From: Streptomyces sennicomposti
Lineage (GTDB): Bacteria > Actinomycetota > Actinomycetes > Streptomycetales > Streptomycetaceae
Assembly (NCBI RefSeq): GCF_019890635.1
Contig: NZ_JAIOAB010000035.1
Location: 1 to 64,000 of the forward strand
Direction: 5' to 3'
DNA length: 64,000 bases
Positions 58,709 through 64,000 of this stretch are shown piece after piece. A program made the position numbers and the translations under genes. Each line of letters begins with the position of its first letter. Within the stretch, counting starts at the first letter, position 1. Under the pieces are notes generated by a model. That model was given only the letters and a program-made list of their open reading frames with translations, was not told the DNA's origin and ran no database searches.

Positions 58709-61576
58709 ATGCGCTTTCGCGGGAATTCCATCCGCCGGAAGATCGTGGCGCTGCTTCTCGTGCCGCTGCTGTCCCTGACCGCGATCTGGGCCTTCGCCAC
58801 CGTCCTCACGGGACAGCAGGCGACCCGGATGTTCGACACCTCCTCCGTCGTGGAGAAGATCGCCTACCCCACCGAGGACGCTGTCCGGGCGCTGCAGCAG
58901 GAACGCCGCCAGACCCTCGTCCACCTCGCCGACCCGCGCGCCTTCGACGGCCTCGCCGCGCTGCGCCGCAGCCGCACCGCCACCGACAAGGCCATCGCCG
59001 AACTCCGCGGCAACGCACGGAACTCCGACGTCCGCGACGCACTGGGCACCGGCTCCGAAGGACGGCTGACCGCGGCACTGGACGCCTTCGACGGCCTCTC
59101 CTCCCTGCGGCGCGGCGTCGAGGACCGGACCCTCCGCCGCGCCCAGGCGCTCGACCTCTACAACCGCCTGGTCGACCCCTGCTACGCCCTGCTCGCCGAC
59201 CTCCACGTCGTCAGCGACGTCACCCTGGACAAGCAGTACCGCGCCCTGGTCAACCTCGCTCGCGCCCGCGAACTCCTCTCCCGCGAGGACGCGCTGCTCG
59301 GCTCCTCCCTGGTCGTCGGCACCCTCACCCGCGACGAGACCCGCGACATCTCGGAACTCGCCGCCGAGCGGACCCTGTTGTACGACATCAGCCTGCCGCT
59401 GCTGCCCGCCGACGAACGCGGCCCCTACCAGCGCTTCTGGAGCAACGCCGCCTCGGCCCCGCTGCGGGCCGCCGAACAGGCCGCAGCCGCCACCGGCTCG
59501 GGCATGCCCCGGGGGGTGACCGCGCAGAGCTGGGACACGGCCGCCGGCGCGGCCCTCGACCGTCTGCGCACCCTCGACGACCAGGCCGACGACCGCTATC
59601 AGGACCGCGTCCGCCCGGTCGCGATGAGCGTCATCCTGCGGGCGGCCGTCACCGGCGTCCTCGGCCTGATCGCCGTCCTGGTCTCCCTCTTCCTGTCCGT
59701 GCGCATCGGCCGCGGCCTCATCCGCGACCTGCGCCGACTGCGCACCGAGGCGCACGAGGCGTCCGGCGTCCGCCTGCCCAGCGTGATGCGCCGCCTCTCG
59801 GCCGGCGAACAGGTCGACGTGGAGACCGAGGTGCCCCGCCTCGAATACGACAGGAACGAGATCGGCGAGGTCGGCCAGGCCCTCAACACCCTGCAGCGCG
59901 CCGCCGTCGAGGCCGCCGTGAAACAGGCCGAACTCCGGGCCGGCGTCTCCGAGGTGTTCGTCAACCTCGCCCGCCGCAGCCAGGTCCTGCTGCACAAGCA
60001 ACTCACCCTCCTCGACACCATGGAACGCCGGACCGAGGACACCGAGGAACTCGCCGACCTGTTCCGCCTCGACCACCTGACCACCCGTATGCGCCGGCAC
60101 GCCGAGGGCCTGGTGATCCTCTCCGGCGCCGCCCCGTCCCGGCAGTGGCGCAAACCCGTGCAGCTGATGGACGTCGTCCGCGCGGCCGTCGCCGAGGTCG
60201 AGGACTACGAGCGCGTGGAGGTCCGCCGGCTGCCGCGGGTGGCCCTGACCGGTCCCGCCGTCGCCGACATCACGCACCTGGTCGCCGAACTCCTGGAGAA
60301 CGCCACGGTGTTCTCCCCGCCGCACACCGCCGTGCAGGTCATCGGCGAACGCGTCGCCAACGGCTTCACCCTGGAGATCCACGACCGCGGCCTCGGCATG
60401 TCCGCGGAAGCACTGCTGGACGCCAATCTGCGGCTCGCCGAGACACCCGAGTTCGAACTCTCCGACACCGACCGGCTCGGACTGTTCGTGATCAGCCGGC
60501 TCGCCCAGCGGCAGAACGTCCGCGTCTCGCTCCAGCCGTCCCCCTACGGCGGCACCACCGCGGTGGTCTTCCTGCCCGACGCGCTGCTCACCGACGACGT
60601 GCCCGACACCAACGGCGTCGGTTTCCGGCTGGACCGGCAGCGGTCCCTGGAACGTGCCGGGCGGGACGACGGCCGCGGGGGCGCCCTTCCCGAGACGGCC
60701 GTGCAGCTGCCGGGTCTGCCGGTCTCGGTCCTGGACGGGCCGGTGGAACTGGAGGCCCCGGTCGACCTGGACGCCATCGAGGAGTTCGCGGACGCCCTGG
60801 ACGACGAGGACGGCGACGGCGGTCTGTTCCGTCCCCGCCGCTCCGTGCCCCGGCCGCGGTCGGACGAGACGACGCCCCGCGATCTCGCCGGGCACCGGCA
60901 GCACCCCGGCCTGCGCGACGCCTCCGACCGCACGGGCGACGACGAGGAGAGCGACGGCGACCGGCTGGTGCCGCTGCCCCAGCGCCGGACGCCCAAGCTG
61001 GTCAGCTCCCACGGGCGCCCGGTCACCGGCCGGCGGACCCGCCGCGACCGGAACGAGGGCAAGGGCGGCGCCGCACGCGCCGACGAACAGCCGCTGACCC
61101 CGTTGCCGTCCCGCCGCCGAGGCGAGAGCCCCCTGGGGAAGCCCGCCGCCCCGGCGGACCGCCCCGACCCGACCGTCGCCCCGGCCCCGTCCCCGGGCGA
61201 CGGCACGGAGCAGCCTCCCGCCCTGCCGCAGCGTACCCGCCGGCCCGCCCTCGGCGCCGGCCGCACGGACGGCACCGGCACCGACCCGGCCGCGGCCCCT
61301 GTGGACCCGGCCGCGCCCTCCGCGCCGCCGGAGCCCGACACCGGAGGGCTGCCCCGTCGCGTACGGCAGGCGAGCATCGCCCCGCAGCTCAAGCGGGCGC
61401 CCCAGCGGCGCACCGAGGACCGGACGGACCCCGTCGAGCGCGACGCCGACGAGGTACGCAGCCGGATGGCCTCGCTCCAGCGCGGCTGGCAGCGCGGCCG
61501 CGAGGAGAACGCCGCGGGCGACGACGCCCGCGACGGCAGTACAGCACCAGGAACGACAGAGGGGGACGGTCGATGA
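58709..61576 (+). CDS. cvnA: Conservon sensor histidine kinase-like protein CvnA (nitrate/nitrite-sensor domain)
   Basis: 955 aa from ATG 58709. TM1 at ~15-37 (KIVALLLVPLLSLTAIWAFATVL). An extracellular NIT-type helical domain (~40-300) with VVEKIAYPTEDAVRALQQER and LLSREDALLGSSL. TM2 at ~310-332, then a HAMP-like region. The kinase part has FRLDHLTTRMRRHAEGLVILSG. The HATPase domain (N box ELLENATVFSPP, G box HDRGLGM) spans ~525-620. The last ~310 residues are Pro/Arg/Asp-rich and disordered. It is the sensor of a conservon, where it works with a Roadblock protein and a DUF742 protein rather than a response regulator. Confidence 0.9.
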   Translation: MRFRGNSIRRKIVALLLVPLLSLTAIWAFATVLTGQQATRMFDTSSVVEKIAYPTEDAVRALQQERRQTLVHLADPRAFDGLAALRRSRTATDKAIAELRGNARNSDVRDALGTGSEGRLTAALDAFDGLSSLRRGVEDRTLRRAQALDLYNRLVDPCYALLADLHVVSDVTLDKQYRALVNLARARELLSREDALLGSSLVVGTLTRDETRDISELAAERTLLYDISLPLLPADERGPYQRFWSNAASAPLRAAEQAAAATGSGMPRGVTAQSWDTAAGAALDRLRTLDDQADDRYQDRVRPVAMSVILRAAVTGVLGLIAVLVSLFLSVRIGRGLIRDLRRLRTEAHEASGVRLPSVMRRLSAGEQVDVETEVPRLEYDRNEIGEVGQALNTLQRAAVEAAVKQAELRAGVSEVFVNLARRSQVLLHKQLTLLDTMERRTEDTEELADLFRLDHLTTRMRRHAEGLVILSGAAPSRQWRKPVQLMDVVRAAVAEVEDYERVEVRRLPRVALTGPAVADITHLVAELLENATVFSPPHTAVQVIGERVANGFTLEIHDRGLGMSAEALLDANLRLAETPEFELSDTDRLGLFVISRLAQRQNVRVSLQPSPYGGTTAVVFLPDALLTDDVPDTNGVGFRLDRQRSLERAGRDDGRGGALPETAVQLPGLPVSVLDGPVELEAPVDLDAIEEFADALDDEDGDGGLFRPRRSVPRPRSDETTPRDLAGHRQHPGLRDASDRTGDDEESDGDRLVPLPQRRTPKLVSSHGRPVTGRRTRRDRNEGKGGAARADEQPLTPLPSRRRGESPLGKPAAPADRPDPTVAPAPSPGDGTEQPPALPQRTRRPALGAGRTDGTGTDPAAAPVDPAAPSAPPEPDTGGLPRRVRQASIAPQLKRAPQRRTEDRTDPVERDADEVRSRMASLQRGWQRGREENAAGDDARDGSTAPGTTEGDGR

Positions 61577-62007
61577 CCGCACCGAAGGCCACCGGCCACA
61601 GCGCGACCGACAAGAGGCAGCTCAACTGGCTCCTCGACGACCTCGTGGACCGGGTCGGAAGCATCCGCAAGGCCATCGTGCTCTCCGGGGACGGCCTGCC
61701 GACCGGGGCGTCCAAGGACCTGACCAGGGAGGACAGCGAGCACCTCGCCGCCGTCGCCTCCGGCTTCCACAGCCTCGCCAAGGGCGTGGGCCGGCATTTC
61801 GAGGCGGGCAACGTCCGGCAGACGGTCGTCGAACTCGACGGCGCCTTCCTGTTCGTGACCGCCGCCGGCGACGGCAGCTGTCTGGCCGTCCTGTCGGACG
61901 CCGACTCCGACGTCGGACAGGTCGCCTACGAGATGACGCTTCTCGTCAAGCGGGTCGGTGTGCATCTGGGGGCGGCTCCGCGCACCGATCTGCCCTCCGG
62001 CGGGTAG
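61573..62007 (+). CDS. cvnB: Roadblock/LC7 domain protein CvnB
   Basis: 144 aa, ATG 61573 overlapping the cvnA stop (ATGA). The Roadblock/LC7 fold is visible: LNWLLDDLVDRVGSIRKAIVLSGDGLPTGASKDL followed by VVELDGAFLFVTAAGDGSCLAVLSDADSDVGQVAYEMTLLVKRV. Conservon CvnB proteins associate with CvnA and the CvnD GTPase at the membrane. Intact and of usual length. Confidence 0.93.
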   Translation: MTAPKATGHSATDKRQLNWLLDDLVDRVGSIRKAIVLSGDGLPTGASKDLTREDSEHLAAVASGFHSLAKGVGRHFEAGNVRQTVVELDGAFLFVTAAGDGSCLAVLSDADSDVGQVAYEMTLLVKRVGVHLGAAPRTDLPSGG

Positions 62008-62016
62008 TGGGATGAC

Positions 62017-62412
62017 ATGAGCGCAGACGGTCAGGCAGGAAGCCACTGGTTCGACGACGACGCCGGACCGGTGGTCCGCCCGTACGCCATGACGCGGGGC
62101 CGCACCAGCCACGCGGCCCAGCACCGCCTCGACCTGATCGCGGTCGTCGTCACCGAGCCCCACGTCGACGACCCCGAGGCGGACGACACGCTGTCCCCGG
62201 AACACGTGGACATCGTCGAGCTGTGCCGCGACACCCCGCAGTCGGTCGCCGAACTCGCCGCGGAACTGGACCTGCCCGTCGGCGTGGTCCGGGTGCTCAT
62301 CGGCGACCTCGTGGACGAGGAGTACGTCCATGTCAGCCGTCCGGTTCCGCCGGCCGAGCTGCCGGACGAGAGTATTCTGCGCGACGTGATCAACGGCCTG
62401 CGGGCGCTGTGA
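62017..62412 (+). CDS. cvnC: DUF742 protein CvnC
   Basis: 131 aa. RPYAMTRGRTSHAAQHRLDLIAVV and LCRDTPQSVAELAAELDLPVGVVRVLIGDLVDEEYVHV are the DUF742 signature, a winged-helix-like module. It begins 9 bp after cvnB. In typical conservons a CvnD GTPase gene follows; here the next gene, 24 bp on, is an oxoprolinase-type gene instead. Confidence 0.93.
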   Translation: MSADGQAGSHWFDDDAGPVVRPYAMTRGRTSHAAQHRLDLIAVVVTEPHVDDPEADDTLSPEHVDIVELCRDTPQSVAELAAELDLPVGVVRVLIGDLVDEEYVHVSRPVPPAELPDESILRDVINGLRAL

Positions 62413-62436
62413 GCGGCGTGGAAGCGGAGTAGCGAC

Positions 62437-64000
<1,564 letters not shown>

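Noticed and set aside
58431..58778. 115-codon ORF before cvnA
   Set aside because: It runs into the cvnA coding region in another frame, and its composition is not protein-like.

Overview
The window is about 72-75% G+C (my impression by eye, not computed). Its codons nearly all end in G or C, GTG starts are frequent, genes overlap by ATGA/GTGA, and it carries Streptomyces-type genes: an rbpA with a SigR promoter, a conservon, ppm1, an SCO1431-type small membrane protein and one TTA (bldA) codon. I read it as the core chromosome of a Streptomyces species. From memory, the order riboflavin operon - hisE/hisG - CNNM pair - AAA protein - ... - ppm1 - fxsA - rbpA matches the S. coelicolor SCO1440s-SCO1420s. 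I see no IS element, prophage, tRNA, rRNA or CRISPR array. The first ~115 bases are nearly pure G runs and look like a contig edge.

Layout. 0.3-9.2 kb: a davA-davB pair (lysine to 5-aminovalerate), an LLM-class flavin oxidoreductase, a DUF5995 protein, a uracil/xanthine permease, a thioesterase, and an MFS exporter facing a ROK repressor across a short operator region. 9.2-11.2 kb: 42-bp minisatellite, an atypical SDR gene and a long regulatory region ending in an FMN riboswitch. 11.2-18.6 kb: ribE-ribM-ribBA-ribH-hisE-hisG-PH protein, then two overlapping CNNM/CorC-type proteins behind a structured leader. 18.7-26.6 kb: a CbxX-type AAA ATPase with a probable small RNA upstream, a small kinase, a hypothetical protein, an amino-acid permease with a TTA codon, a Tat-type secreted C39-like peptidase and a 49-aa membrane protein. 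26.7-32.6 kb: TetR regulator, acyl-CoA dehydrogenase, two small conserved proteins, a Lrp/AsnC regulator and an amidohydrolase. 32.6-39.8 kb: an ORF-free stretch with a strong promoter, ppm1, fxsA, rbpA, a UMF1 transporter, a glycerophosphodiesterase, and a YczE membrane protein divergent from its likely MocR/PdxR regulator.

39.8-49.8 kb: an FtsK/HerA-like membrane ATPase with a degenerate P-loop plus a 64-aa membrane protein, an ankyrin protein, a HEAT-repeat protein, then a tight 5-oxoproline operon (MFS - DUF1445 - pxpA - pxpB - pxpC) divergent from a GntR/FCD regulator, with a perfect palindrome between them. 49.9-57.7 kb: the most interesting part, a three-gene operon whose architecture is that of a MukBEF/MksBEF/JetABC-type SMC complex (kleisin-like, MksE-like, 1604-aa SMC-like ATPase). 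It has no JetD/MksG nuclease gene beside it and carries a 33-bp minisatellite between its first two genes. 57.7-64 kb: a small membrane protein, a conservon-like cvnA-cvnB-cvnC set with no cvnD GTPase immediately after it, and the start of an ATP-dependent 5-oxoprolinase/hydantoinase gene that runs off the window.

How they work together. The rib genes form one FMN-controlled unit that makes or imports riboflavin and continues into the first two steps of histidine synthesis. The pxp cluster and the partial oxoprolinase are two unrelated routes to hydrolyse 5-oxoproline. ppm1 supplies polyprenol-phosphate-mannose. The SMC-like operon is probably a housekeeping or defence chromosome-organising machine.
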